This document shows, piece after piece, positions 42,708 through 51,418 of a stretch of 64,000 nucleotides of DNA. Under the pieces are notes generated by a model, which worked only from the letters and a program-made list of their open reading frames with translations, did no database searches and was not told where the DNA came from. The stretch is from Gemmatimonadota bacterium (GTDB lineage Bacteria; Gemmatimonadota; Gemmatimonadetes; Gemmatimonadales; Gemmatimonadaceae), in contig JAJPIM010000008.1 of assembly GCA_021324775.1 (NCBI GenBank), forward strand, positions 1-64,000. Direction: 5' to 3'. Both the position numbers and the translations under genes were made by a program. Position 1 is the stretch's first letter, and every line of letters starts with the position of its first letter.

Positions 42708-43687
42708 AGCAGCGCGCTCAACTCGTCATAGAAGCGCTTCGCGGCGGCGTCGATCGTCAGCATCGCAAAGTGCGCCGTGGGTGGCGGTCCCGACGTGCGC
42801 GCCGTCTCGATGGCCGCGACGAGGCTGTCGTCGTCATCGAGCGTGAAGTACTGGGGCGCGTCGCCGAGAAACTCGCGATGCGCGGCGATGTCGGAGGCGA
42901 CTACGGGTGTGCCGCACAGCGCCGCCTCGATGCCCGTGAGACCCAGCCCCTCATAGCGGCTCGGGCAGACCACGACCGACGCCTGCTGATACGCCGCAAC
43001 CACGACGGGCCCGGGAAGGCCACTGCGGATGCGCAGGGGTACACCCAGCCGCGCCGCGAGGAGCCGAATGGGTTCCTGCGACGGTCCCCGGCCGATCAGC
43101 TCCACACGTGCGCCGAGGCGTGCAGCGGCACGCACGACGGCCTCGTGATTCTTGGCCGGCACAAGCCGCGATACGCTCAAGAGCGTCAGCTCGCTGGGGA
43201 CAGTGCGAGGCCCGGGCCGGTGCCGCGCGCACGCGGCGGTGAAGAGGGCGGAATTGTAGCAGTACTGGACGACGGCAGGGACGCGCCCGAAGTGGCGCGA
43301 CACGTCGATCGCGGAGGAGGCGCTCGGCGTCCAGATCGCGCGCGCGCGCGTTGCGACGAACCGCAGGCGGCTGTAGTAGCCGCGCCGCGTCGTGTAGCGC
43401 GGGCCTCCGACGCGAGGCAGCGTGAGCAGCCGGCCGCCGACGGAGAGCACGGGATCATGCTGGCCCGCGCCGATGCGCGACGGCGGGAGGTCCCAGACGT
43501 ACGACACGAACGGGACCCGGTGGCGGTGGCAATACCGCCACACGGCCGGCGCGAGATCGTGATTCATCGCGACCGCGAGTGTGGCGCGATCATCGCCGTC
43601 GACGGCGACATCCAGTCCGAGCCGGCACAGACCCGGAACGACGAGGTGCTCGTAGTCATTGCGGCCGAACCAACGAATGTCAGCCAC
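42704..43687 (-). CDS. Glycosyltransferase, GT4-like
   Basis: 327-residue GT-B protein with LTLLSVSRLVPAKNHEAVVRA and the donor motif CPSRYEGLGLTGIEAALCG. The N terminus is short: GTG at 43687 begins ADIRWFGRNDYEHL, and upstream sequence stays open without a good start, so a few residues could be missing. Coupled to the GT4 gene downstream. Confidence 0.86.
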   Translation of the reverse strand: MADIRWFGRNDYEHLVVPGLCRLGLDVAVDGDDRATLAVAMNHDLAPAVWRYCHRHRVPFVSYVWDLPPSRIGAGQHDPVLSVGGRLLTLPRVGGPRYTTRRGYYSRLRFVATRARAIWTPSASSAIDVSRHFGRVPAVVQYCYNSALFTAACARHRPGPRTVPSELTLLSVSRLVPAKNHEAVVRAAARLGARVELIGRGPSQEPIRLLAARLGVPLRIRSGLPGPVVVAAYQQASVVVCPSRYEGLGLTGIEAALCGTPVVASDIAAHREFLGDAPQYFTLDDDDSLVAAIETARTSGPPPTAHFAMLTIDAAAKRFYDELSALL

Positions 43688-44112
43688 GGAGTACGTCAGA
43701 CTCGAGCGGCGGGACGACGGCCGAGGACGCCATCACCGAATGTCGCATCGTCAACCGAGGCGGGTTCCGGTGTGTCAGACAAGAGAACGGGAGGCCGGAG
43801 GCGCGTTCCGCAGTTCGCTGCGGACCTGCCGCCATGCGCCTCGGACCTGCCGGAAACGGCGGAATAAATGTGCGACGCGGGCGGTCATGATAGGCGCCAG
43901 CTCGCCCGAACTGTCCCACACGGTGTCCCTCGGAGTAGACACTGCTCGGCGGCCTCGATCGCACCGCCGACGGCTGCTCGTTTGTAAATCGTTTGTGGAT
44001 AATAATATAGCTGAATTGCTCTCAGGGGACGTATCGGGCATGCGCCGTGCGTTTCCAGACCGGGCAGTCATAGGTATGGGTTGCGTGATCCTCTTGATGA
44101 CGGGTTGGAAAA
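43688..44112. promoter_or_regulatory. Intergenic region upstream of the ECF sigma gene
   Basis: 425 bp with no supportable gene. An unusually AT-rich patch at 43980-44020 contains TTGTAA (43982-43987) and, after 15 bp, TAATAT (44003-44008), a possible promoter for the sigma factor operon about 100 bp upstream of its ATG. The rest is GC-rich without clear structure. Confidence 0.4.
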
Positions 44113-44799
44113 ATGGCTGACGTCGCGCTGAAGCGGATGTCGTCGCGGGCTCCCAGCGAGGACCGGCCGCGCGGCGCGCGGGCACAGCGGCCGGCGCCGG
44201 CGATGCCGCTCCGGGAGTTGCTGCCGACGCTCGACGATTCTGGCGTCGTGGAGTTGTTCCTCGCCGGGGAGGAACGGGCATTCCAGGCGCTGGTCGACCG
44301 GTACCAGGTGCGGTTGTTGAACTTCGTCTATCGCACGATCGGCGACCGGGAGCGAGCCGAGGATTTGGTGCAGGAAGTGTTCATCCGCGTGTACCGGCAT
44401 CTCCATCGCTTCGACCGCGGGAAGAAGTTCTCGACGTGGGTGTACACGATCGCGTCGAACCTCGCGAAGAACGAGCTGCGCAACCGGTCACGGAATCCGC
44501 TCGTGCTGTTCCAGACGATCAAGAAGAACTGGGACGACGAAGACCGGCCCCTGCAGTTCGAGGACAGCGCGTCGCGTCCCGACGACCTGTACCGTAAGCG
44601 GCATTTGCGAGAATTGGTGGAGGCGTCGGTCGCCCGTCTTCCGGAGCATCACCGGCAGGTGTTCGTGCTGCGCGAACTCGAAGGGAAATCGTACGAGGAG
44701 ATCGCCGAGATCACGGCCTGCAATCTGGGAACGGTGAAGTCCCGGTTGAATCGCGCGCGGAACTCATTCGCCGAGATCATCGCGCCCGCGTTGCAGTAA
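44113..44799 (+). CDS. ECF-type RNA polymerase sigma factor
   Basis: 228-residue sigma-70 family factor: region 2 (ALVDRYQVRLLNFVYRTIG, then RAEDLVQEVFIRVYRHLHRF) and region 4 (LPEHHRQVFVLRELEGKSYE, with GTVKSRLNRAR). About 35 extra residues precede region 2. It is followed by a zinc-finger anti-sigma protein, the usual regulatory pair. The target regulon is unknown. Confidence 0.94.
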   Translation: MADVALKRMSSRAPSEDRPRGARAQRPAPAMPLRELLPTLDDSGVVELFLAGEERAFQALVDRYQVRLLNFVYRTIGDRERAEDLVQEVFIRVYRHLHRFDRGKKFSTWVYTIASNLAKNELRNRSRNPLVLFQTIKKNWDDEDRPLQFEDSASRPDDLYRKRHLRELVEASVARLPEHHRQVFVLRELEGKSYEEIAEITACNLGTVKSRLNRARNSFAEIIAPALQ

Positions 44800-44972
44800 A
44801 CGCGGCGCCCCGGAAAATCGAGAGGAACCCTCCGCGAGGCTGGGCCGCCAGTCCTCCGCAAGCCGATCCGCGGGGCCGGCCAGGTCGTGAGGGGGTGGCC
44901 GGACCGTGCTGGAACCCGCGCCCCGGGGCCGTGTATTGTTCGGCGACCTCAGAGCGGGTGCGCCAGGCCCAA

Positions 44973-45665
44973 ATGGACTGCGGGACGTTTCGCGAGAACC
45001 ACGGGGTATTGCTCGATGAGTCCGTTTCCGACGCGGAGCTCGCCGAGCTGCGGCGCCATCTCGACGAGTGCGCGGCCTGTGCGGCGCACGACACGGCGGT
45101 GCGGCGTGCCTTGCTGCTGTTTCGCAACATGCCGTCCATCGAACCGTCGTCGAATTTTTCGGTGCGGCTGCACGAGCGGCTGCGGAGCATCCGTGCGGAG
45201 ACCGGACCGAGAGCGGGCCGGGGCGACCACCGCGACGCACATCGCTACGTGTATCGGGGCCCCGGCGCGGCTACGTTCGCCGGGCTGGCGGCGGGTGTGA
45301 TCGCGGCGGGCTATCTGATCGTGGCCGCAGCTAGCTGGGCGCCTGTAGGCGGCCCGCTCGCGATGGCACCGGTCGTTGCCCTGGCGCCGGCGACCGATCC
45401 GGCGGCCGATCAAGCCACCGTGATGGCGAACGCGGTGGCGAACGCAGTCGCGAACACCGCGGCGAGTGATGCCGCGAGTGACCTGGCCGATGCGGGGAGA
45501 GAATCCGATACCGGCGCGATTGCGTCGCTGGCGGGGTTGACGGCTCCCGCATTCATGGCATCCGTGCCGGCCGGCAGCCCGGTGTGGCCGGCGACAGTGC
45601 TCGCAGCGCGCGCGCCCGCGCGCCTCGCGACGATGCAGACCAAGCTGACGAGTCTGGGCCGATAG
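44973..45665 (+). CDS. Zinc-finger anti-sigma factor, membrane protein
   Basis: 230-residue protein with a ZAS-type motif (His-x3-Cys-x2-Cys in RRHLDECAACAAH, about residues 27-39), one transmembrane helix (about 108-130) and an Ala-rich periplasmic tail. It probably holds the upstream sigma factor. ATG at 44973 chosen; GTG at 44958 is the alternative. TATTGT near 44934 could be a -10 element. Confidence 0.84.
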   Translation: MDCGTFRENHGVLLDESVSDAELAELRRHLDECAACAAHDTAVRRALLLFRNMPSIEPSSNFSVRLHERLRSIRAETGPRAGRGDHRDAHRYVYRGPGAATFAGLAAGVIAAGYLIVAAASWAPVGGPLAMAPVVALAPATDPAADQATVMANAVANAVANTAASDAASDLADAGRESDTGAIASLAGLTAPAFMASVPAGSPVWPATVLAARAPARLATMQTKLTSLGR

Positions 45666-45697
45666 CGCGACGCCGCGGCCGCCGCGACACCGGCTGG

Positions 45698-45970
45698 GTG
45701 TCGGCCAGCGAGATCGGCACCTACGAATATTGCGCGCGCGCCTATTGGCTCGAGCGCGTCCAGCGCACCGCGCCTGCGGCCGGCACGACCTCCCGGCTCG
45801 CGGACGGAACGGGGCACCATCGGGCGCACGGCCGCCGTGTCGCGTGGCAGCGCCGCCTCGCGGGGGCCGCGGCCGCCCTGATCTGCGCCGGTGTCCTGCT
45901 GCTGCTCGTGCATGCGGCAACCCGGCACGCCAGGGCGGCGGCACATCCCGTTCCGGTGTTCAGCCTATGA
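45698..45970 (+). CDS. N-terminal part of a split membrane Cas4-like nuclease
   Basis: About 90 residues from GTG 45698: SASEIGTYEYCARAYWLERV with Cys12 in the place of the first Fe-S ligand of Cas4/RecB-like nucleases, DGTGHHRAHG giving the motif-I His, then one transmembrane helix (about 54-72) near the C terminus. The nuclease core is absent and is encoded by the next gene, with ATGA overlap. The start is uncertain, because the frame is open back to 45584 inside the anti-sigma gene. Confidence 0.72.
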   Translation: MSASEIGTYEYCARAYWLERVQRTAPAAGTTSRLADGTGHHRAHGRRVAWQRRLAGAAAALICAGVLLLLVHAATRHARAAAHPVPVFSL

Positions 45971-46485
45971 CCGGAGTCGCGGGCGTCCTCATCGCGATGG
46001 GCGTCCTGTCGGTGATCGCGGCATGGCTGCTGTCGCGCACGACCGGCGTGCGCAGCGACGTCACCGTGATCGCGACCGATGCCGGATACCTGTCGCCCGA
46101 AACCCTGAAGGATCCCGCGCTGCGGATTCGTGGCCGTCCGGACTACCTGGTGCGCGACCGATCCACGGGCACGGTCTATCCTATCGAATTGAAGCCGACC
46201 CGGGATGCGGCGGAGCTCCATGAGTCCGATGCGCTGCAGCTCGCCGCGTATATGCTTCTCACCGAGAAGCGGTACGGCGCCGCATTCGCGGGATACGGCG
46301 TGGTGCGCTATCGGTCGGCCGAGTTCCGCGTGCCGCTCACCGCGGAGCTGCGGCGGCGGTGTGTCGCCGCGGCCGAGGCGATTCGGGCGGCGCGAAGGGC
46401 CACGGCGATCCATCGCAGCCACGAGGTGCGGGCGAAATGCTGGGCATGCGGCGTGCGGTCCGTCTGTGATGAGTCGCTGGCCTAG
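45967..46485 (+). CDS. C-terminal part of a split membrane Cas4-like PD-(D/E)XK nuclease
   Basis: 172-residue protein: N-terminal transmembrane helix (about 3-23), then a PD-(D/E)XK core with Asp59 (GRPDYLV), Glu74-x-Lys76 (IELKPTR) and Gln91 (QLAAYMLL), and a C-terminal Cys cluster Cys158, Cys161, Cys167 (KCWACGVRSVC). With Cys12 of the upstream protein this makes the four ligands of a Cas4-type 4Fe-4S site. No CRISPR genes are near, so CRISPR adaptation is unlikely. It lies directly before holA. Confidence 0.82.
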   Translation: MTGVAGVLIAMGVLSVIAAWLLSRTTGVRSDVTVIATDAGYLSPETLKDPALRIRGRPDYLVRDRSTGTVYPIELKPTRDAAELHESDALQLAAYMLLTEKRYGAAFAGYGVVRYRSAEFRVPLTAELRRRCVAAAEAIRAARRATAIHRSHEVRAKCWACGVRSVCDESLA

Positions 46486-46499
46486 GGTATCTTCTCGCT

Positions 46500-47657
46500 A
46501 TGCCCACACTCACCGAGCATGCGTTCCTCAAGGCGGTCTCCGCCGGTGAGTTCGCGCCCGTGTATTACCTCTGGGGCGACGACGATTTCCGGAAAAACGA
46601 AGCCGCGAACCGCGCGATGGATGCAGCGGTGCCGGCGGCCACGCGCGATTTCAACGCCGAAGTACACCGGGGCGGTGAACTGGACGCCGGGACGCTGGAG
46701 TCGGTCCTGGGGACGCCGCCGATGATGGCTGACCGGCGCGTCGTAGTCGTGCGCGATGCCGGCGCACTCAAGAAAGACGCTCGCCGCATCCTCGATCAGT
46801 ACCTCAAGCATCCGGCGGAGAACACCGTCCTGATTCTCGTCGCCGCGGCGGGGGGCAAAGCGGACGCCGTGCTGCGGGCGCACGCCACCGCCGTCGAGTA
46901 CGAGGAGCTGACGGGCGACCGGCTGCCCAGATGGATCGCGCATCGCGCGTCGGAACAGCACGCCACACTGACCCCCGAGGCGGCGGCGCTGTTGCAGCAG
47001 GCCGCCGGCCCGGAGCTCGCGGCGCTCGCGGCGGAGGTCGACAAGCTGGTGAGCTACGCGCGTGGCGCGGCGGGCGCGCCGGGAGTGCCCGTGGAACGGC
47101 CAGCGGGCGGACCCGCGGTGACGATCGATGCGGACGCCGTCGCGGCGGTCGTGGGCGTCCGGCGCGGCGAGACGCTGAGCGATCTGCTCGACCGCATCGC
47201 GGCGCGCGATGCAGCGAGTGCGCTCCCGTTGATCGAGCACGTGCTCTCGCAACCCAAGACCAGCGCGGTAGCGGTCGTGATGGCGCTGTCGGTGCAGACG
47301 CTGGCGATCGCCTGGGGACGGGCGCGCCGGGACGAAGGGCTGCCGCCGGGGCGCCTCGGCGGCGAGTATTTCACATTACTCAAAGAGACGGGCGCGTATC
47401 CTATGCGCCCCTGGGGCGAGGCTGTGGCGACGTGGACGGCGGCGGTGGACCGATGGAGCCCGGCCGCCCTGGACCGCGCGCTCGATGCACTGCTGGCGAC
47501 CGATGTCGCGCTCAAGGACACACGCGTCTCGACCGATGAACAGTTGATCGCCTCGCTCGTCCTCTCGATGTGCGCGAGTGTGGAGCCGGGCGCACGGTCC
47601 GATGACGCGCCGCCGCCCGCCCTCCCGCGCGGAACCCGCCGAGGAGCACCGGTATGA
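46500..47657 (+). CDS. holA: DNA polymerase III delta subunit
   Basis: 385-residue clamp-loader subunit. Features are YYLWGDDDFRKNEAANRAM near the N terminus, the family's degenerate AAA+ domain, and a C-terminal collar domain (TDVALKDTRVSTDEQLIASL). It replaces the sliding clamp on DNA with the other clamp-loader subunits. TATCTT (46488-46493) six bases before the ATG suggests a leaderless start. Confidence 0.92.
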   Translation: MPTLTEHAFLKAVSAGEFAPVYYLWGDDDFRKNEAANRAMDAAVPAATRDFNAEVHRGGELDAGTLESVLGTPPMMADRRVVVVRDAGALKKDARRILDQYLKHPAENTVLILVAAAGGKADAVLRAHATAVEYEELTGDRLPRWIAHRASEQHATLTPEAAALLQQAAGPELAALAAEVDKLVSYARGAAGAPGVPVERPAGGPAVTIDADAVAAVVGVRRGETLSDLLDRIAARDAASALPLIEHVLSQPKTSAVAVVMALSVQTLAIAWGRARRDEGLPPGRLGGEYFTLLKETGAYPMRPWGEAVATWTAAVDRWSPAALDRALDALLATDVALKDTRVSTDEQLIASLVLSMCASVEPGARSDDAPPPALPRGTRRGAPV

Positions 47658-48910
47658 ATGATCTTCGCCCAGCCGAATTGCCCATCAGCCGCGGCATCCG
47701 TGTAGCTGCCCTGGTGAGCGGGATGGTTCTGTGTACGAACGTGGCGGTTCCCGCTCGCGGCAGCGCCCAGGGCACCGACACCACGCACGCGACGCCACCT
47801 GCGGCGCCCGCATCGGCGCCAGTCGTGCCAGCCGTTGACTCGGCGCAACCGGCGCACGACACGGCAACGGTGATGAGTGCGGCAGATTCGGCGATCCAGC
47901 GCGCACAAGCGCTAGTCGCGCAGGGACACACCGACCAGGGCCGGTCGCTCGTCGATTCTATCCTTGGCGTCACGCCGCCGGCGTCGCCGGCGTACGCGTC
48001 CGCGCTCTACGCGCGTGCATCGCTGGCGACCAATGCCGACAGCGCCGAGGATGACTACCGGCGGATCACCGTCGACTACGCCACATCACCGCGGGCGTCC
48101 GACGCGCTGCTCCGGCTGGCGCAACTCGAGCTGGCGCGTGGCGACCGCGCGCCGGCGGCGGATCATCTCGCGCGGCTCACCAGGGAGCAACTTCCCGGAC
48201 AATCGGGCGTCACGTACGCGCGCACCGAGCTGCAGGTGGGTCTCGCGTATTTCGACCTGCAGGACCTCGCGCATGCCTGCGCGGCACTCGTCAGTGCGCG
48301 GACCGCGACGCCTACGACGGACGTCGAGTTGCGGAACCGGATCGACTACAACATTCAGCGGTGCCCTCGCGCGGCGTTCGAGCCTGCGCCGGCCGCGTCG
48401 GCGGCCTCCCTGAGCCCACCGCCGGCGGCGGCCAGTAGTGCGGCGGCACGGGACAGCGCGCGCCGTTCCGCAGCGCGTCTCGCGCGTTCCAAGAACGATA
48501 GTGCGGCGACGCGCAAGGCATCAGCCGCGGCCACCAAACGGCCGGCCGCCAACAGTGCGACACCCGCCACTGCCCGATCCGCCGCGCCGGCGGCACCACC
48601 TGCCGTACCAGCCGCACCACCTGCTACGCCACCGGCTACGCCACCGGCCGCCACATCCTCCGCCGCACGCCGCTCGGCGCCGGCGTTCACCGTGCAAGTC
48701 GCCGCGTATCCCACGCGCGCCGCGGCGGAGTCTCTGGCCGCGCATCTTCGCGAGCGCGGTTACGAGGGCAGAGTGTCCGGAACGGCTGCGCCGTTCCGGG
48801 TCCGGGTGGGACGCTACGCGACCGAAGCAGCCGCCGACGCGGTCGAGCGCGCGTTGAAGGCGAAGGGCATGGAGGGCTTCGTCACGGCAGCGGAGCCGGC
48901 GAGCCCGTAG
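47654..48910 (+). CDS. SPOR-domain periplasmic protein
   Basis: 418-residue protein with a signal-like N terminus (about 15-40), a TPR-like helical region (about 70-230), a Pro/Ala-rich low-complexity linker and a C-terminal SPOR domain (TVQVAAYPTRAAAESLAAHL onward, about 344-415). SPOR domains bind denuded peptidoglycan at septa. It overlaps holA by ATGA and the convergent MFS gene by 29 bp. Confidence 0.9.
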   Translation: MNDLRPAELPISRGIRVAALVSGMVLCTNVAVPARGSAQGTDTTHATPPAAPASAPVVPAVDSAQPAHDTATVMSAADSAIQRAQALVAQGHTDQGRSLVDSILGVTPPASPAYASALYARASLATNADSAEDDYRRITVDYATSPRASDALLRLAQLELARGDRAPAADHLARLTREQLPGQSGVTYARTELQVGLAYFDLQDLAHACAALVSARTATPTTDVELRNRIDYNIQRCPRAAFEPAPAASAASLSPPPAAASSAAARDSARRSAARLARSKNDSAATRKASAAATKRPAANSATPATARSAAPAAPPAVPAAPPATPPATPPAATSSAARRSAPAFTVQVAAYPTRAAAESLAAHLRERGYEGRVSGTAAPFRVRVGRYATEAAADAVERALKAKGMEGFVTAAEPASP

Positions 48911-50210
48911 CCACCGGCGCCTCGCGTCCGGCTAAGCGCTCAGTGGTCTCGCGGCCCCCTCGCCACGCCGCGTAGGTCCAGATCATCCCCGAGACCGCGA
49001 TCGCCACCGGTATGATGAGCACCGCTTCGGCCAGCGACGTGCGCTCCGAGATGCGGCCAAGTATGACCGGGGAGGGCACGTCGCCGAGGAGATGGATCGT
49101 CAGAATCGATCCCGCCATCGCGGCCGCACGCGCCACCTTGGGAACGTGCCCGACGAGCGCCGAGTTGATCGGTCCCGTCGAGACGAACAAGAGAATCTCG
49201 GCCGCGATGAGCGACGCCCAATACACCCTGGGACCCGTCGCGGTCAACGCCACATAGGCGAGCGGCGTCGCGAGCAGCATCGAGACGCCGGAGAGCCACA
49301 GGTAGCCTTCGCCAGTGCGCTTGACGAGGGCATCGCCTATCCAGCCTCCGAGGAACGTCCCGACGAATCCGGTGACGACCACGGCGGCGCCCAGTTGCGA
49401 GTCGGCGACGGCCAGCGAGATGTGGTGGACGCGGACCAGAAACGAAGGCATCCACACCACGATTCCGCCGAGCGCAGACGTATACGCGGCGAAACCGAGC
49501 ACCGTGCGGATATAAGGGCGGTTGAGGAGCATCAGATAGATGCGGACGCCGCTGGCGCCCGTAGTGCCGTCTTCACGCTGGCCGGGGGTGCCGGCGCCGG
49601 CGGCTGACCGTTGCGGATCGGTAAGCCCGAGCACGAGCGCGGCGAGCAGGAGGCCGGGAATGCCGGCGAGCAGAAACGCCGCGCGCCACCCGTAGTGCTG
49701 GTCGATCAGACCACCGAACACGTAGCCGAGCGCACTGCCGACAGGCGTGGCCGCAAAAAACACGGAGAACACCCGGCCGCGGAGCCGTGCAGGAAACGCA
49801 TCGGCAAGCAAAGCCGGCGCGATGGCGGAGTATGCGGCTTCGCCGATTCCGACCGATGCGCGCGCGGTCAGGAGTGCCGGGTAACTGTGCGCGAGGCCCG
49901 CGAGCGCTGTCGCGACGCTCCAGGCCGCGACGCCCGCGGCCACGAGCCGCAACCGCCATCGCCGGTGACCATACGCGCCGAGCACGGGCGCCGCGAACAT
50001 ATATACGAGGAAGAACGCGCTGGTCAGTGCGCCGAACTGCGAATCCGTGAGGTGAAGCTCCGAGTGCTGGAGGCTCTCGCCGACTCCGGGGACCACATAG
50101 CGGTCCATGTAGTTGACGAGATTGACGAGCGTGAGCACCACCAGCGCCACCCAGGCGGTGCGCGCGGCGGGTGCGGGCATCGCCTCGCCGTGTGGCGGTC
50201 GTTCGGTCAT
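48882..50210 (-). CDS. MFS transporter, spinster-like
   Basis: 442-residue membrane protein with about 12 helices, opening ARTAWVALVVLTLVNLVNYM and DRY. MFS signature motifs appear as GAYGHRRWRLR after helix 2 and RASVGIGEAAYSAIAPALLA in helix 4-5. Spinster-type transporters are proton-coupled; the substrate is not evident. ATG at 50210 chosen; upstream open frame is dropped. It is convergent with, and overlaps, the SPOR gene. Confidence 0.9.
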   Translation of the reverse strand: MTERPPHGEAMPAPAARTAWVALVVLTLVNLVNYMDRYVVPGVGESLQHSELHLTDSQFGALTSAFFLVYMFAAPVLGAYGHRRWRLRLVAAGVAAWSVATALAGLAHSYPALLTARASVGIGEAAYSAIAPALLADAFPARLRGRVFSVFFAATPVGSALGYVFGGLIDQHYGWRAAFLLAGIPGLLLAALVLGLTDPQRSAAGAGTPGQREDGTTGASGVRIYLMLLNRPYIRTVLGFAAYTSALGGIVVWMPSFLVRVHHISLAVADSQLGAAVVVTGFVGTFLGGWIGDALVKRTGEGYLWLSGVSMLLATPLAYVALTATGPRVYWASLIAAEILLFVSTGPINSALVGHVPKVARAAAMAGSILTIHLLGDVPSPVILGRISERTSLAEAVLIIPVAIAVSGMIWTYAAWRGGRETTERLAGREAPVATGSPAPLP

Positions 50211-50343
50211 TGTGATTCCCCGGAGACGGCGGGCGATGGCGGGGTATCGCGCAGCATGACCGCGCAAAGGTCGGCGGGGCAGCGCGCCGGCGCAACCGGC
50301 TGCGCTGTCCGCCGGCTCTCAACATTGGGGCGGGGACGCCGGG

Positions 50344-50349
50344 TATACT
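50344..50349 (+). promoter_or_regulatory. -10 element of a likely leaderless promoter
   Basis: TATACT lies five bases before the GTG start of the amidohydrolase, with no Shine-Dalgarno sequence in between. Transcription should start at or next to the start codon. No good -35 element is seen at the expected spacing. Confidence 0.5.
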
Positions 50350-50354
50350 GCGGC

Positions 50355-51320
50355 GTGATCCTCGATTGCCACGTCCACACGGCTGCGCTGCTTCCCGGCC
50401 ACGGATGCGTCTCGGCGCGCACCCGGCGCGGTCTGATGTTCCACTGGATGCGGCACCAGCTCGGCAGTCCATACGGCGTGAGCGACGCGACGATCGAGCG
50501 CGCGCTGGAACAGGCGCTCGCGGCCTCCGTAGCCGGCACACCAGAGCTGGACGCGGTCGTGCTGCTGGCGTTCGACGCGGTGTACACGGCCGAGGGTGTG
50601 ATGGACGAACCGGCGACGCACATGTACGTCTCCAACGACTACATCATGTCGCTGGCGGCCCGGCATCCCCGCGTCCTCTTCGGCGCCTCGATACACCCCT
50701 ACCGGAGGGATGCGGTCGCGGAGGTCGAACGGTGCGTGCGGGCGGGAGCGGTGCTCTGCAAGTGGCTGCCCATCACTCAGCGGATCGACCCCGCGGATCC
50801 CCGCTGCATCCCCATGTACGACGCGCTGGCGCATTTCGGGCTGCCGCTCCTCAGCCACACGGGATGGGAGCACGTGCTGCCGCGACTGGATCCGGCGGTT
50901 GCGTCTCCCGCGCGCCTGGTGCGGGCACTCGAGCGCGGGGTGACCGTGATCGCCGCCCACTGTGGCACCGGTGTGGTCCCGGGCGAAGGCTCGTACCGCG
51001 ACGAGTTCATGCGCCTCGCCCGGGATCACGAGCGTTTGTACGGTGACACCGCGGGAATGAGCCTGCCCAACCGGTGGGGTGACTACGACGCGCTGCTGGC
51101 GGACGACGTGGTGCGGGCGAAGCTCGTGCACGGCAGCGACTGGCCGATTCCCGCCTATCCGCGTCCCTGGCGCCATGGGTGGCGGAACTCCCGCGCGCTG
51201 CTGGGCGAGCGCAACCAGCTCCGCCGCGACGTGCTGATCAAGCGGGCTCTGGGCTTCGACGACGCCTACTGGCGACGGGCGGGCCAGGAAGTGTTACGGG
51301 TGGCAAAAGGGGGCCACTAG
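50355..51320 (+). CDS. Amidohydrolase 2 family metal-dependent hydrolase
   Basis: 321-residue TIM-barrel hydrolase with N-terminal metal motif ILDCHVH, SHTGWEH mid-chain, AAHCGTG and the late Asp in HGSDWPIPAY. The family includes decarboxylases and lactonases; the substrate cannot be named. GTG at 50355; a longer frame back to 49611 runs over the divergent MFS gene and is rejected. Confidence 0.88.
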   Translation: MILDCHVHTAALLPGHGCVSARTRRGLMFHWMRHQLGSPYGVSDATIERALEQALAASVAGTPELDAVVLLAFDAVYTAEGVMDEPATHMYVSNDYIMSLAARHPRVLFGASIHPYRRDAVAEVERCVRAGAVLCKWLPITQRIDPADPRCIPMYDALAHFGLPLLSHTGWEHVLPRLDPAVASPARLVRALERGVTVIAAHCGTGVVPGEGSYRDEFMRLARDHERLYGDTAGMSLPNRWGDYDALLADDVVRAKLVHGSDWPIPAYPRPWRHGWRNSRALLGERNQLRRDVLIKRALGFDDAYWRRAGQEVLRVAKGGH

Positions 51321-51418
51321 GCTCGTTTGCAGGCCCGAGACATCGGATTTCTGGCCATATTGTGCTGTATGCGCCCGTTCCGTGCCGGGTCCCTGCTGTG
51401 CGCCGTCCGGTGACCGCG

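Noticed and set aside
43680-43964. Small minus-strand frame upstream of the glycosyltransferase
   Set aside because: No start signal, no recognisable domain and Pro/Arg-rich composition typical of spurious frames in GC-rich DNA.
45698-46485. CRISPR-associated Cas4
   Set aside because: No cas1/cas2 or repeat array nearby; the membrane helices and place before holA point to another function.
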